Below are positions 15,468 through 24,353 of a stretch of DNA of 64,000 nucleotides, piece after piece. The stretch comes from an uncultured Lachnospiraceae bacterium. GTDB taxonomy: Bacteria > Bacillota > Clostridia > Lachnospirales > Lachnospiraceae. Location: positions 1 to 64,000 of the forward strand of contig CAMEIX010000013.1 in the NCBI GenBank assembly GCA_945919075.1. The letters run 5' to 3'. The notes under the pieces were generated by a model. The model made no database searches. It was not told the DNA's origin and saw only the letters and a program-made list of their open reading frames with translations. Position 1 is the first letter of the stretch, and every line of letters begins with the position of its first letter. A program made the translations under genes and the position numbers.

Positions 15468-18400
15468 ATGAGTAAGAGAGAAGACATCAAAAAAGTACTG
15501 ATTATCGGTTCCGGACCAATTATCATCGGACAGGCATGTGAATTCGACTATTCCGGTACACAGGCTTGTAAAGCACTCAGACAGTTGGGGTATCAGATTG
15601 TATTGGTAAACTCCAACCCTGCAACCATTATGACAGACCCGGGGATTGCAGACGTTACCTATATTGAGCCTTTAAATGTAACCAGACTGGAGCAGATTAT
15701 TGCCAAGGAACGTCCCGATGCTATCCTGCCAAACCTTGGCGGACAGTCCGGCCTTAACCTTTGTTCCGAACTTGCCACTACCGGTGTTTTGGACAAATAC
15801 AATGTAAAGGTAATCGGAGTTCAGGTTGATGCCATTGAACGTGGTGAGGACCGTATTGAGTTCAAGAAGACCATGGACAAGCTTGGCATAGAAATGGCAA
15901 GAAGTGAAGTGGCTTATTCGGTGGAAGAAGCACTTAAAATTGCGGATAAACTGGGATATCCCGTTGTGTTGCGTCCCGCCTATACCATGGGCGGTGCCGG
16001 CGGCGGTCTCGTATATAATGTGGAAGAATTAAAGACAGTATGTGCAAGAGGACTTCAGGCCAGTCTTGTAGGTCAGGTTCTGGTTGAAGAATCCATTCTC
16101 GGATGGGAAGAACTGGAACTGGAAGTAGTAAGGGATGCCAAAGGTAATATGATTACGGTATGCTTTATCGAAAACATTGATCCCCTGGGTGTTCACACCG
16201 GTGATTCCTTCTGCTCAGCACCCATGCTTACCATTTCCGAAGAATTGCAGAAGCGTTTACAGGAACAGGCATATAAAATTGTAGATGAAGTTCAGGTTAT
16301 CGGCGGCACCAACGTACAGTTTGCGCACGATCCTGTAAGTGACAGAATTGTAGTAATTGAGATTAACCCCAGAACCTCCCGTTCCTCTGCACTCGCAAGT
16401 AAGGCAACCGGCTTCCCCATTGCGCTGGTATCTGCAATGTTGGCAAGCGGACTTACGCTTGATGAAATTCCCTGTGGTGTTTGCGGAACTCTTGATAAAT
16501 ATGTACCCGGCGGTGATTATATTGTAATTAAGTTTGCAAGATGGGCATTTGAGAAATTTAAAGACTCCCAGGATAAACTGGGTACCCAGATGCGTGCCGT
16601 AGGTGAAGTAATGAGTATTGGCAAGACCTATAAAGAAGCTTTCCAGAAAGCCATCCGCAGTCTGGAGATCGGACGTTATGGTCTGGGTTTTGCAAAGGAT
16701 TTCCATGAAAAAACCAAAGAGGAACTTCTTGCCATGCTGATCTATCCTACCAGCGAAAGACAGTTCATCATGTACGAAGCACTCCGTAAAGGGGCAACCG
16801 TGGAGGAACTGTTTGAACTGACTAAGATTAAGCACTACTTCATTGAGCAGATGAAGGAATTGGTAGAAGAAGAGGAGGCACTCTTAAAATTAAAAGGTGC
16901 GGTTCCTTCCAAGGCAATTTTGGAGACTGCAAAGAAGGATGGTTTCTCAGACAAGTATTTAAGCAAAATTTTGGAAGTACCCGAAGAGGATATCCGTAAG
17001 ACCAGAAAGGGTTATGGTATTACCGAAAGCTGGGAGCCTGTGCATGTATTTGGTACCCAGGACAGATCCTATTATTACTCCACATACAATGCACCTGACA
17101 AGACCACGGTAAGTGATAAGAAGAAGATTATGATTTTAGGCGGCGGTCCCAACAGAATCGGGCAGGGTATTGAATTTGACTACTGTTGCGTACACGCAGC
17201 ATTTGCCTTAAAGGAATTAGGTTTCGAAACCATCATTGTAAACTGTAATCCGGAAACCGTATCCACTGACTATGATACTTCCGATAAGCTTTACTTTGAA
17301 CCCCTTACTCTGGAAGATGTCTTAAGTATTTACGAAAAGGAAAAGCCCGTTGGTGTAATTGCACAGTTCGGCGGACAGACACCGCTCAACCTTGCAGCAG
17401 AATTAAAGAAGAATGGAGTCAAAATCTTAGGTACTTCTCCGGAAGTTATTGATATGGCAGAAGACAGAGACTTATTCCGCGGCATGATGGAGAAATTGGG
17501 TATCCCCATGCCGGAAGCAGGAATGGCCGTTAATGTGGAGGAGGCTCTTGCAATTGCAGACAAGATTGGTTATCCCGTAATGGTTCGTCCTTCCTACGTT
17601 CTGGGCGGACGCGGCATGGAGGTAGTAAGCGATCCGGAATCCTTAAAGCAGTATATGGCAGCAGCAGTAGGAGTTACTCCGGACAGACCGATTCTGATTG
17701 ACCGTTTCTTGCGTCATGCAACCGAATGTGAAGCGGATGCCATTGCAGACGGTAAGCACGCATTCGTGCCTGCCGTTATGGAGCATATTGAACTTGCCGG
17801 TGTGCATTCCGGAGACTCCGCATGTATCCTTCCTTCCAAGAACATCCCGGAAAATCTGGTGGAAACCATTAAGGAATACACCAGAAAGATTGCGGAAGAG
17901 ATGGGCGTATGCGGTCTTATGAATATGCAGTATGCAATCGAAAACGATAAAGTATATGTGTTGGAGGCAAATCCCAGAGCATCCCGTACCGTTCCCCTTG
18001 TATCCAAGGTATGTAACGTACAGATGGTGAAGATTGCAACCCAGATTATGACAGCAGAACTTACCGGCAAAACCTCTCCGATTCCGGAAATGAAGGAAGT
18101 AAAACCTGTATACTACGGCGTAAAGGAAGCAGTATTCCCCTTCAATATGTTCCAGGAAGTAGACCCCGTACTGGGACCTGAAATGCGTTCTACCGGTGAG
18201 GTTTTAGGCCTTTCCACAAACGTGGGAGAAGCTTTCTTTAAGGCACAGGAAGCAACCCAGACCAGACTTCCGAAAGAAGGATGTGTATTGATATCCGTAA
18301 GTAGAAAAGATAAGCCTGAAGTGGTAGAAGTTGCAAAGAAATTTGAGGACTGCGGTTTTGACATCATGGCAACCGGAAGCACCTATGATTTACTGATTGC

Positions 18401-18689
18401 AAATGGCATCAAGGCTGAAAGAATTAATAAGATGCAGGAAGGTCGCCCGAATATTGTGGATGCAATCATGAACGGCAAGATCCAGCTTATTATTAACACT
18501 CCCGCAACCAAGGAAGAGAAACTGTTTGATGACAGTTACATTCGTAAGAATGCCATTAAGGCAAAGGTTCCTTACATGACCACCATGGCAGCGGCAAAGG
18601 CAACTGCGGACGGTATTTACACCGTGATTAAGGAAGGCGAGATCGGTGTCATGTCCTTACAGGAAATTCATGCGGCAATGAATCAGTAA
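15468..18689 (+). CDS. carB: Carbamoyl-phosphate synthase large subunit
   Basis: A 1073-residue enzyme, of normal length, that makes carbamoyl phosphate from bicarbonate, ATP and ammonia supplied by CarA, for pyrimidine and arginine synthesis. The two ATP-grasp halves are visible: GSGPIIIGQACEFDYSGTQA near residue 14 and the second at GGGPNRIGQGIEFDYCC near residue 560, each with PTYVLGGRGME- or PAYTMGGAGGG-type loops. The C-terminal part (VLISVSRKDK, MATGSTYDLL) is the MGS-like allosteric domain. AAAGGAG precedes the ATG. carA and other pyr or arg genes are not adjacent, so the gene stands apart from the usual operon, and its expression probably depends on the leader ORF and terminator before it. 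Confidence 0.97.
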   Translation: MSKREDIKKVLIIGSGPIIIGQACEFDYSGTQACKALRQLGYQIVLVNSNPATIMTDPGIADVTYIEPLNVTRLEQIIAKERPDAILPNLGGQSGLNLCSELATTGVLDKYNVKVIGVQVDAIERGEDRIEFKKTMDKLGIEMARSEVAYSVEEALKIADKLGYPVVLRPAYTMGGAGGGLVYNVEELKTVCARGLQASLVGQVLVEESILGWEELELEVVRDAKGNMITVCFIENIDPLGVHTGDSFCSAPMLTISEELQKRLQEQAYKIVDEVQVIGGTNVQFAHDPVSDRIVVIEINPRTSRSSALASKATGFPIALVSAMLASGLTLDEIPCGVCGTLDKYVPGGDYIVIKFARWAFEKFKDSQDKLGTQMRAVGEVMSIGKTYKEAFQKAIRSLEIGRYGLGFAKDFHEKTKEELLAMLIYPTSERQFIMYEALRKGATVEELFELTKIKHYFIEQMKELVEEEEALLKLKGAVPSKAILETAKKDGFSDKYLSKILEVPEEDIRKTRKGYGITESWEPVHVFGTQDRSYYYSTYNAPDKTTVSDKKKIMILGGGPNRIGQGIEFDYCCVHAAFALKELGFETIIVNCNPETVSTDYDTSDKLYFEPLTLEDVLSIYEKEKPVGVIAQFGGQTPLNLAAELKKNGVKILGTSPEVIDMAEDRDLFRGMMEKLGIPMPEAGMAVNVEEALAIADKIGYPVMVRPSYVLGGRGMEVVSDPESLKQYMAAAVGVTPDRPILIDRFLRHATECEADAIADGKHAFVPAVMEHIELAGVHSGDSACILPSKNIPENLVETIKEYTRKIAEEMGVCGLMNMQYAIENDKVYVLEANPRASRTVPLVSKVCNVQMVKIATQIMTAELTGKTSPIPEMKEVKPVYYGVKEAVFPFNMFQEVDPVLGPEMRSTGEVLGLSTNVGEAFFKAQEATQTRLPKEGCVLISVSRKDKPEVVEVAKKFEDCGFDIMATGSTYDLLIANGIKAERINKMQEGRPNIVDAIMNGKIQLIINTPATKEEKLFDDSYIRKNAIKAKVPYMTTMAAAKATADGIYTVIKEGEIGVMSLQEIHAAMNQ

Positions 18690-18720
18690 GAAAAATCAAA
18701 AAAGTTATAAAGGGTTTTGC

Positions 18721-18753
18721 AGCACTCAGGCAGAAATGCTTGGGTGCTTTTTT
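18721..18753 (+). terminator. Intrinsic terminator of carB
   Basis: AGCACTCAGGCA and TGCTTGGGTGCT pair around a GAAA loop (one mismatch, one wobble), followed by TTTTT. Confidence 0.85.
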
Positions 18754-18886
18754 AGTGGAAAAAGTATTGGTGATATATTATAATAGGATTACGTTGGGTG
18801 GAGTGTTGCTTCCAGCAAATCGAAATTGACCGAACTCTTTAGAGCGAGAAATGATTGCTCGAAGGGCCGTAATAAGCGTTATTTCT
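18754..18886. other. Non-coding stretch with an inverted repeat
   Basis: No gene fits. GAGAAAT (about 18846) and ATTTCTC (about 18880) could form a stem, with a smaller GAGC/GCTC stem inside. It directly precedes the 241-bp repeat but is not shared with the second copy. Confidence 0.35.
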
Positions 18887-19127
18887 CATGTTTGCCAAAA
18901 ACGCTGAGTTTTTAGAGGTCTAAATCAGCGTATATAAGAGAAAAGAGAAAATACGCTGACATTTTTTCAATAAATGTAGGTAGGAATTTTAAAATTGAAA
19001 AAAGCGCTGAAAGAAAAGTGAAAAATGTCAGCGTAATCACAGAAAAATGAACTTTGTACCTATTCTCCCATAATGGACATCAGCGGATAATGATAAAATC
19101 TCAATAAACGCTCATTTGTTTGACAAA
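18887..19127 (+). repeat. 241-bp structured dispersed repeat, copy 1
   Basis: The same 241 bases recur at 44437-44677 without gaps and with about 22 differences counted by eye. Stem P1 pairs ACGCTGA (18901-18907) with TCAGCGT (18925-18931) and carries an inner TTTAG/CTAAA stem. Stem P2 pairs ACGCTGACATTTTT (18953-18966) with AAAAATGTCAGCGT (19021-19034), a perfect 14 pairs enclosing an AT-rich section. CGCTGA or its complement TCAGCG occurs six times. The ends carry TTTGCCAAA and TTTGACAAA, nearly inverted. No ORF. It could be a non-coding RNA or a MITE-like element; strand is arbitrary. Confidence 0.85.
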
Positions 19128-19774
19128 TCCCAATTTGTATCACAATTATTGTCCTAACAAAGCACTAATGTCATCCTTACAGAGAAGTATTGGAACCTCG
19201 ACGGGAAGCAGGGCATAGGAGGCAAAAGAGAGGGTTTAAACCCCGCGAGGGAAGATATATGCCCCACGGAGCGGTGCCATTCGCATTCCGCTACACTTCA
19301 TGCTCATGACGCGCTGTCGCGCTATGCGTCCAGTTTGAAATTCAGCCTCTGGTGAGCAAGCTCCCTGCGGCTGTATTCCATCCTGTTCGCGCACCGCTCG
19401 TAGAAACGCGCAACTTCCAGTTTGTCGAATTGATGATAGCCGGAAAACTTATTTTTTTTATTAAAGTATAGCAGGTAGCAAAGCAATGTTGCCTGCTTTT
19501 TATATGCTAAAAATAGTGCATTTTTAGTGGGGGTTAAACCCCGCAGGGGCAGAAATATGACCCGCAGGAGGCAATAATATAAAACTTCACCCTCTTTTTA
19601 ATAAAAAGGGGTTGAAGTATAAATTATACTTTGTACAATATAGATATCAGGCATTCGAAGTAAAATTTGTGGGAATTAGCAAGATTAAAATAACAAGACT
19701 AAATTAGCAAGACTGAATTATCAAGATTAAATTAGCAAAAAACGCAGAGCCAAAGAGAAAATGTGAGGAAACAG
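19128..19774. other. Long non-coding stretch with a short duplication
   Basis: No gene is supported. A motif of about 45 bp with the core TTAAACCCCGC is found at 19231-19275 and again at 19529-19573 (roughly three quarters identical). Between the two the GC content is higher (19270-19440) and resembles former coding DNA, but the frames are short. A terminator-like hairpin lies at 19470-19505. The 150 bp before the next gene contain AAATTAGCAAGA-type short repeats. Confidence 0.5.
19470..19505 (+). terminator. Terminator-like hairpin in non-coding DNA
   Basis: AGCAGG-TAG-CAA pairs with TTGCCTGCT (three-base bulge), followed by TTTTTAT. No gene ends nearby, so it may end a non-coding transcript. 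Confidence 0.45.
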
Positions 19775-20929
19775 ATGCACAAGAGAAGCTCCTATTGGAA
19801 GGTTGTAATTACACTAATCAGTATTATGATACTCTTGAATCTAATAGCATTTAGCAAAGATTTCTGTGATTTTTATACGGACAGGATTTATCCGGTTATA
19901 AATATGATAATCGGGACTCTGACATCATGGATTCCGTTTGCAATGGGTGAAATAATCATGTATATTGGCGCGCTTATGCTCATAGCATTACCGGTAGCAG
20001 CCGGTCTGTTACTATTCCTGCGAAAAAGAAAGAGATACAGGAATTTTGCCGTGAAATACATGAAAACAGTACTTATGACAGGGGTAGTTTTCCTGCTTCT
20101 TTATACAACCAACTGGTTCATTCCTTTCCGGTGTCATATTGTGAAGGTCAGTGATAACACCCGTACCGAATATACAGCAGAGGAAGTGACTATCCTTAGG
20201 CGAAACATTGTAAATCATTTAAATGAACTGGCATATCAGGTTCCCAGAAATGAAGAGGGTCACCTGATTTATGACTATACGCAGGAGGATATTTTTATGG
20301 CTATGCGGGATGCAGGGGACAGATTTCCGCGTCTGAAAGGACATTACTCCTATGCAAAACCTGCTATGTGTTCCGATTTTCTGGACTGGATGGGGATTGG
20401 CGGCTATAACTATATTTACACCATGGAACCCACCTATAACCGGTATTGCGACCCGTTGTACCTTCCTGTCCTGATAGCTCATGAACTAAGTCATCATAAG
20501 GGATATTACCGGGAGAATGAAGCAGAGTTTTTAAGTGCCATAGCACTGGCGGAATGTGATAATCCGGTTCTTAAGTACAGCGCATACCGGGAAATGTATT
20601 ATTATATCGATGCGGACTATATGGATGCTGTATATAGCAGTCTATTTCCACAAAATTACCAGATTACCGAAGAGGACTTAGCGAAGTTAGCGGAAGTTTT
20701 GCGTAAGGAACCCCAGTTGTCAAAACAGGTCTTGGCGGATTTTCAGTATGCATATGAAGAAGGTGTTGCCTCTTACGAGGAAAATGCCAATAAATTTCTG
20801 GAAGAGAATTTCAAAGGAATATCGGAGGAGGTCGCGGAAACCGGCTGGGAAATACAGGGAGAGGTGCTTAAAGAAAACAGTTACGATGGCATAACTCTCC
20901 TGCTGCTTCAGTATTACTTTGAGCAATAG
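19775..20929 (+). CDS. DUF3810 family membrane metallopeptidase-like protein
   Basis: A 384-residue protein with three hydrophobic segments (about residues 10-28, 45-80 and 95-115) and a large C-terminal part. The DUF3810 signature HELSHHKGYYRENEAEF (about residues 231-247) contains a HExxH-type zinc motif with a downstream Glu, so a membrane-bound zinc peptidase is likely; the substrate is unknown. The ATG at 19775 is preferred because GAGGAA stands six bases upstream; a GTG four codons earlier is the alternative. A small transporter follows after 20 bp, probably in one transcript. Confidence 0.82.
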   Translation: MHKRSSYWKVVITLISIMILLNLIAFSKDFCDFYTDRIYPVINMIIGTLTSWIPFAMGEIIMYIGALMLIALPVAAGLLLFLRKRKRYRNFAVKYMKTVLMTGVVFLLLYTTNWFIPFRCHIVKVSDNTRTEYTAEEVTILRRNIVNHLNELAYQVPRNEEGHLIYDYTQEDIFMAMRDAGDRFPRLKGHYSYAKPAMCSDFLDWMGIGGYNYIYTMEPTYNRYCDPLYLPVLIAHELSHHKGYYRENEAEFLSAIALAECDNPVLKYSAYREMYYYIDADYMDAVYSSLFPQNYQITEEDLAKLAEVLRKEPQLSKQVLADFQYAYEEGVASYEENANKFLEENFKGISEEVAETGWEIQGEVLKENSYDGITLLLLQYYFEQ

Positions 20930-20949
20930 TACAAAGGAGGAAATAAGAT

Positions 20950-21363
20950 ATGTGGTTTGTTTTTGCGTTATTGTCTGCCATATTTGCAGCACTTACCTCT
21001 ATACTGGCGAAAGTCGGTATAGACGGGGTGAATTCGAATCTTGCAACGGCAATACGAACGGTGGTAGTAGTTGTGATGGCATGGTTTATGGTGTTTCTTA
21101 CCCATGCGCAGAGCGGAATTGCGGAAATCAGTAAGAAAAGTTGGATATTTTTAATCCTTTCCGGTCTCGCAACTGGTGCATCATGGCTTTGTTATTATAA
21201 GGCGCTGCAGATGGGAGAGGCATCCAAGGTGGTTCCCATTGATAAGTTAAGCGTAGTAATTACCCTGATTCTGGCGTTTATCTTCTTACATGAAGAATTT
21301 ACGGCAAAGTCCCTAATCGGCTGCATTTTGATAGGAGCCGGAACTCTGGTTATGGTACTGTAA
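20950..21363 (+). CDS. Half-size EamA (DMT) family transporter
   Basis: A 137-residue protein with four or five membrane segments that makes up one EamA repeat (N-terminal FALLSAIFAALTSILAKVGI, then ASWLCYYKALQMGEASKVVPI, ending in IGCILIGAGTLVMVL). Most DMT carriers have two repeats; single-repeat members must pair as dimers. They export amino acids, nucleosides or other metabolites. A perfect AAAGGAGG site precedes the ATG. It follows the DUF3810 gene closely. Confidence 0.85.
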   Translation: MWFVFALLSAIFAALTSILAKVGIDGVNSNLATAIRTVVVVVMAWFMVFLTHAQSGIAEISKKSWIFLILSGLATGASWLCYYKALQMGEASKVVPIDKLSVVITLILAFIFLHEEFTAKSLIGCILIGAGTLVMVL

Positions 21364-21388
21364 ATTACAAAAATCGACAAAACAAGAC

Positions 21389-21417
21389 TTGTAAACGTCG
21401 TAAGAGTATGCTATATT
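21389..21417 (+). promoter_or_regulatory. Promoter of the TetR gene at 21481
   Basis: TTGTAA and TATATT with a spacer of 17 bases. Confidence 0.6.
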
Positions 21418-21427
21418 ATGAGTCTGA

Positions 21428-21464
21428 CCGGATAAGTCAATAACTTGATTGGCAGGTTATCCGG
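21428..21464 (+). promoter_or_regulatory. Inverted repeat in the leader of the TetR gene
   Basis: CCGGATAA and TTATCCGG are perfect inverted copies separated by 21 bases, just after the promoter and 16 bases before the start codon. It may be an autoregulatory operator or an mRNA hairpin; no T-run follows, so a terminator is unlikely. Confidence 0.5.
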
Positions 21465-21480
21465 CTTTCGGGGGACTTTT

Positions 21481-22083
21481 ATGAACGAGAAGTTTTTTGA
21501 CATAAAAAAGGATAAGCAAAACCGTATCATTAATGCGGGCCTTAAGGTATTTGCGGAACACGGATACCGCCATGCCAGTACGGATGAAATTGTAAAAGAG
21601 GCGGATATCAGCAAAGGACTTCTGTTTCACTATTTCGGAAGCAAGATCGGCACCTACACATTTCTGCATGAGTACAGTGTGCGATACATGATTCTGGAAT
21701 ACAATTCCTATGTATCCGGGAAGGAAACAGATCCCTTCGTTATTATTGCGCAAATCGAACAGGCAAAGCTGGAAGCTATGAAGAGCCATCCTTATATGAT
21801 AGCCTTTTTGGAATCCTGTGAGAGGGAAGTAGTGAGTGAGCCATTGCTTGCTACGGAAGAGTCAAAGAACATGCTCCGTGAGGTCACCTATAACCTCACG
21901 GAGAATATGAATTTTTCCATGATACGGAAGGATTGTGATGTGCCTAAGCTGTTGGAAATTATTTCCTACACTATAGATGGCCTTCGGAAAAAGAGTTTTT
22001 CAGAAGGTTCTTTTCAGGCTGATATGCTTTATGCGGATATTGTTACATACCTCGATATGCTCAGGTTATTAAGCTGCAAATAA
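21481..22083 (+). CDS. TetR/AcrR family transcriptional regulator
   Basis: A 200-residue repressor-type protein. Residues 12-58 form the DNA-binding domain (IINAGLKVFAEHGYRHASTDEI, then ADISKGLLFHYFGSKIGTY), an excellent TetR signature. The C-terminal ligand domain is not recognisable by family. The start chosen (MNEKFFDIKKDK) follows GGGGGA; an upstream TTG-type start would run through the inverted repeat. Its targets are not evident: the EamA gene upstream ends before the promoter, and the downstream gene is convergent. It may regulate itself through the inverted repeat at 21428. Confidence 0.9.
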   Translation: MNEKFFDIKKDKQNRIINAGLKVFAEHGYRHASTDEIVKEADISKGLLFHYFGSKIGTYTFLHEYSVRYMILEYNSYVSGKETDPFVIIAQIEQAKLEAMKSHPYMIAFLESCEREVVSEPLLATEESKNMLREVTYNLTENMNFSMIRKDCDVPKLLEIISYTIDGLRKKSFSEGSFQADMLYADIVTYLDMLRLLSCK

Positions 22084-22090
22084 TAGAACC

Positions 22091-22852
22091 CTATTTTTTC
22101 ATTTTATAAACCGGGTCATTGGGGTATCCGCCTTTTAATTTCTGCATACCACGCTGGATGGCGTCTTTGGAATTTTTCCAGTCAGCGTCCTGGTTCTTGT
22201 AATCTTTCTTTTCAATGAACCATGCCACGTCCTCGTAGAGGCGTTCTAAGTTTTCCTGCTCCAGTTTGGTGAGCATTTTGTAGAAAGCGGGACGTTCTTT
22301 TTCGGGAAGCTTGGTTTCCATGGCGGCAACCAGGTCTCCAAAGTGTGTCAGGCAAAAGCCTTTACCATTCTCAATACGGGAACGGAAGCTTTCATCGCGG
22401 GTATACATGACGAAAAAGGTATCCAGATAACGGTCATAATGCTCCTTGTAATAGTCACAGATATAGCAGGAATTTTCACGTTCCTTAACCCAGCCTGTTA
22501 CCGGGTTTTGGGAAGAAGTTTCTTTCGAAAATAATGATTTTTTCGTACCGTGTGCAGGATCGTAAGAGGCAATCTGCTTCTCGTATTCCTTCAGCATACG
22601 CATATAGTGGGTTTTCAAAATCCACGCATTACCAAGGGCATTGCCATATTGGAACATTTTATGGAAATGCTCTCTGCAAAAGCCCTGACGGTCAGTTTTG
22701 TCACGAACATCGCGCTCCATATAGGAAGCACTTGAGCCCAATGCAAAATCCATTAGGTCCCGCTCAATCTGTCTTTCGATAAAGCAGAAGGGACATTCGT
22801 CGTTGGCATTTACGGCATCGTTTAAGGGTATCATGTATAATTGTTCTTTCAT
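22091..22852 (-). CDS. DUF6062 family cysteine-rich protein
   Basis: A 253-residue soluble protein on the minus strand. It contains CPFC near residue 20, a C-x-E-H pair (FCREHFHKMF) near residue 60, CYIC near residue 130 and FCLTHFG near residue 168. These repeated CxxC and C..H groups look like two similar metal-binding modules, as in DUF6062, a family of unknown function in Clostridia. The start MKEQLYMIPLND is chosen for the AAAGGACC site. It is convergent with the TetR gene (seven bases apart) and has no operon partners. Confidence 0.8.
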   Translation of the reverse strand: MKEQLYMIPLNDAVNANDECPFCFIERQIERDLMDFALGSSASYMERDVRDKTDRQGFCREHFHKMFQYGNALGNAWILKTHYMRMLKEYEKQIASYDPAHGTKKSLFSKETSSQNPVTGWVKERENSCYICDYYKEHYDRYLDTFFVMYTRDESFRSRIENGKGFCLTHFGDLVAAMETKLPEKERPAFYKMLTKLEQENLERLYEDVAWFIEKKDYKNQDADWKNSKDAIQRGMQKLKGGYPNDPVYKMKK

Positions 22853-22953
22853 TGCGGTCCTTTCCGGCATCTGCCTGATTTCATATTTCTATTTTAAGTT
22901 ACCCGGAAAAAGAAAGCAATGAAAAAGATTCTGATTAAAGTGAGATGTGAACT

Positions 22954-24324
22954 TTGATATTTAACAGTATTGAATTTATCTTATATTTTTTGCCGGTATT
23001 TCTGGTAGTGTATTATATTACACCGGATAAACTGAAAAACTATATATTAGTGGCTGGCAGTATGGTCTTTTATGCCTTTGGTGAACCCTGGTATATTTTT
23101 CTGCTAATGGGTTCCATGGCACTTGCCTTCTTTTCGGGGCGGGCCATCTCGCAGGAAAGGAACAGTTCGAAAAAAAGTAAGCGGGCATTGTATATTCTGG
23201 CAATGCTTTTACAGATACTGCTCCTGCTGTTTTTTAAGTGTGCACCTGTTCTGGTACGGGTTTCGGCAGCAAAATCCATTGGATTGCCGTTAGGTATCAG
23301 TTTCTATACCTTCCAGATACTGTCTTATCTTACAGACGTTTATCTGGGCAGGATACAGGGGGAAAGAACCTTTACCGACCTTGCCGTTTATATCAGCATG
23401 TTTCCGAAAATTTCGGCAGGTCCCATCGTAGGATACGGGGATATTGCAGGAGAGATTAAGAAGCGGAAAGTCACCGTCGTAAATTTCGATGACGGGCTGA
23501 AAACTTTTCTCTATGGATTAATCTTAAAAGTACTTCTGGCAGATAAATTGTCCATCTTGTGGCATGAAATCCAGACTGCCGGTTTTGTCAGCATTTCCAC
23601 CCCGCTTGCGTGGATTGGAGCATTTACTTTCTCCATGCAGCTTTATTTTGATTTTTACGGCTATTCCCTGATGGCAATCGGTCTTGGTAAAATGTTAGGG
23701 TTTTCCCTGCCGGAAAACTTTGATAATCCGTATATGGCAAAGTCGGTTCGGGAATTCTACAGACGATGGCATATCACACTTGGAAAATGGTTTACCAGAT
23801 ATGTATATATTCCGCTCGGAGGCAGTAGAAAAGGGATCCTGAAAACCATCCGCAATCTGGCGGTAGTGTGGTTTTTAACGTCCTTCTGGCATGGCGCGGG
23901 CATCAACTTTTTTGCATGGGGTATGAGCCTGTGTCTTTTCATCCTTTTAGAGAGGATACTGGATCGTAAAAATCTGCTGGAAAAGAGCCATGTTTTCGGG
24001 CATTTGTATATTCTGTTTGTGATTCCGCTCACCTGGGTATGTTTTGCTATTTCTGACAGCAGGGAAATGGCAGTTTATTTTGGAAGACTGTTTGGCTTTA
24101 TCCGGGGAACCAATGTGAAACCGGGAGATTACCTTCAGACCCTTTCCAATTATGGATTCTACCTGCTTGCCGGTGGCTTTTTCTGCACACCGCTTGCGGG
24201 GAAGGTATATGATAAGATTAAGAATAATATTTTCGGAATGTTTGCCCTGGCAGTTCTTTTCTGGCTCTGTATTGACAGTATCATGAAAGCCGGGAACAAT
24301 CCGTTTATGTACCTGAGATTTTGA
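22954..24324 (+). CDS. MBOAT family O-acyltransferase
   Basis: A 456-residue polytopic membrane protein with about ten hydrophobic segments, of the DltB/AlgI type, which passes acyl groups (often acetyl) from the cytoplasm to exported polymers. The conserved FSMQLYFDFYGYSLMAIG, the REFYRRWHITL motif (with the first family His) and SFWHGAGINF with the second His near residue 313 are present. The start is TTG; MIFNSIEFILYFLP matches the usual N-terminus and there is no ATG that fits. The ribosome site is weak. The next gene encodes an SGNH-type protein, the usual partner in two-gene O-acetylation systems. Confidence 0.9.
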   Translation: MIFNSIEFILYFLPVFLVVYYITPDKLKNYILVAGSMVFYAFGEPWYIFLLMGSMALAFFSGRAISQERNSSKKSKRALYILAMLLQILLLLFFKCAPVLVRVSAAKSIGLPLGISFYTFQILSYLTDVYLGRIQGERTFTDLAVYISMFPKISAGPIVGYGDIAGEIKKRKVTVVNFDDGLKTFLYGLILKVLLADKLSILWHEIQTAGFVSISTPLAWIGAFTFSMQLYFDFYGYSLMAIGLGKMLGFSLPENFDNPYMAKSVREFYRRWHITLGKWFTRYVYIPLGGSRKGILKTIRNLAVVWFLTSFWHGAGINFFAWGMSLCLFILLERILDRKNLLEKSHVFGHLYILFVIPLTWVCFAISDSREMAVYFGRLFGFIRGTNVKPGDYLQTLSNYGFYLLAGGFFCTPLAGKVYDKIKNNIFGMFALAVLFWLCIDSIMKAGNNPFMYLRF

Positions 24325-24353
24325 CCACAACTATTATTTGGATGAGGATACAA

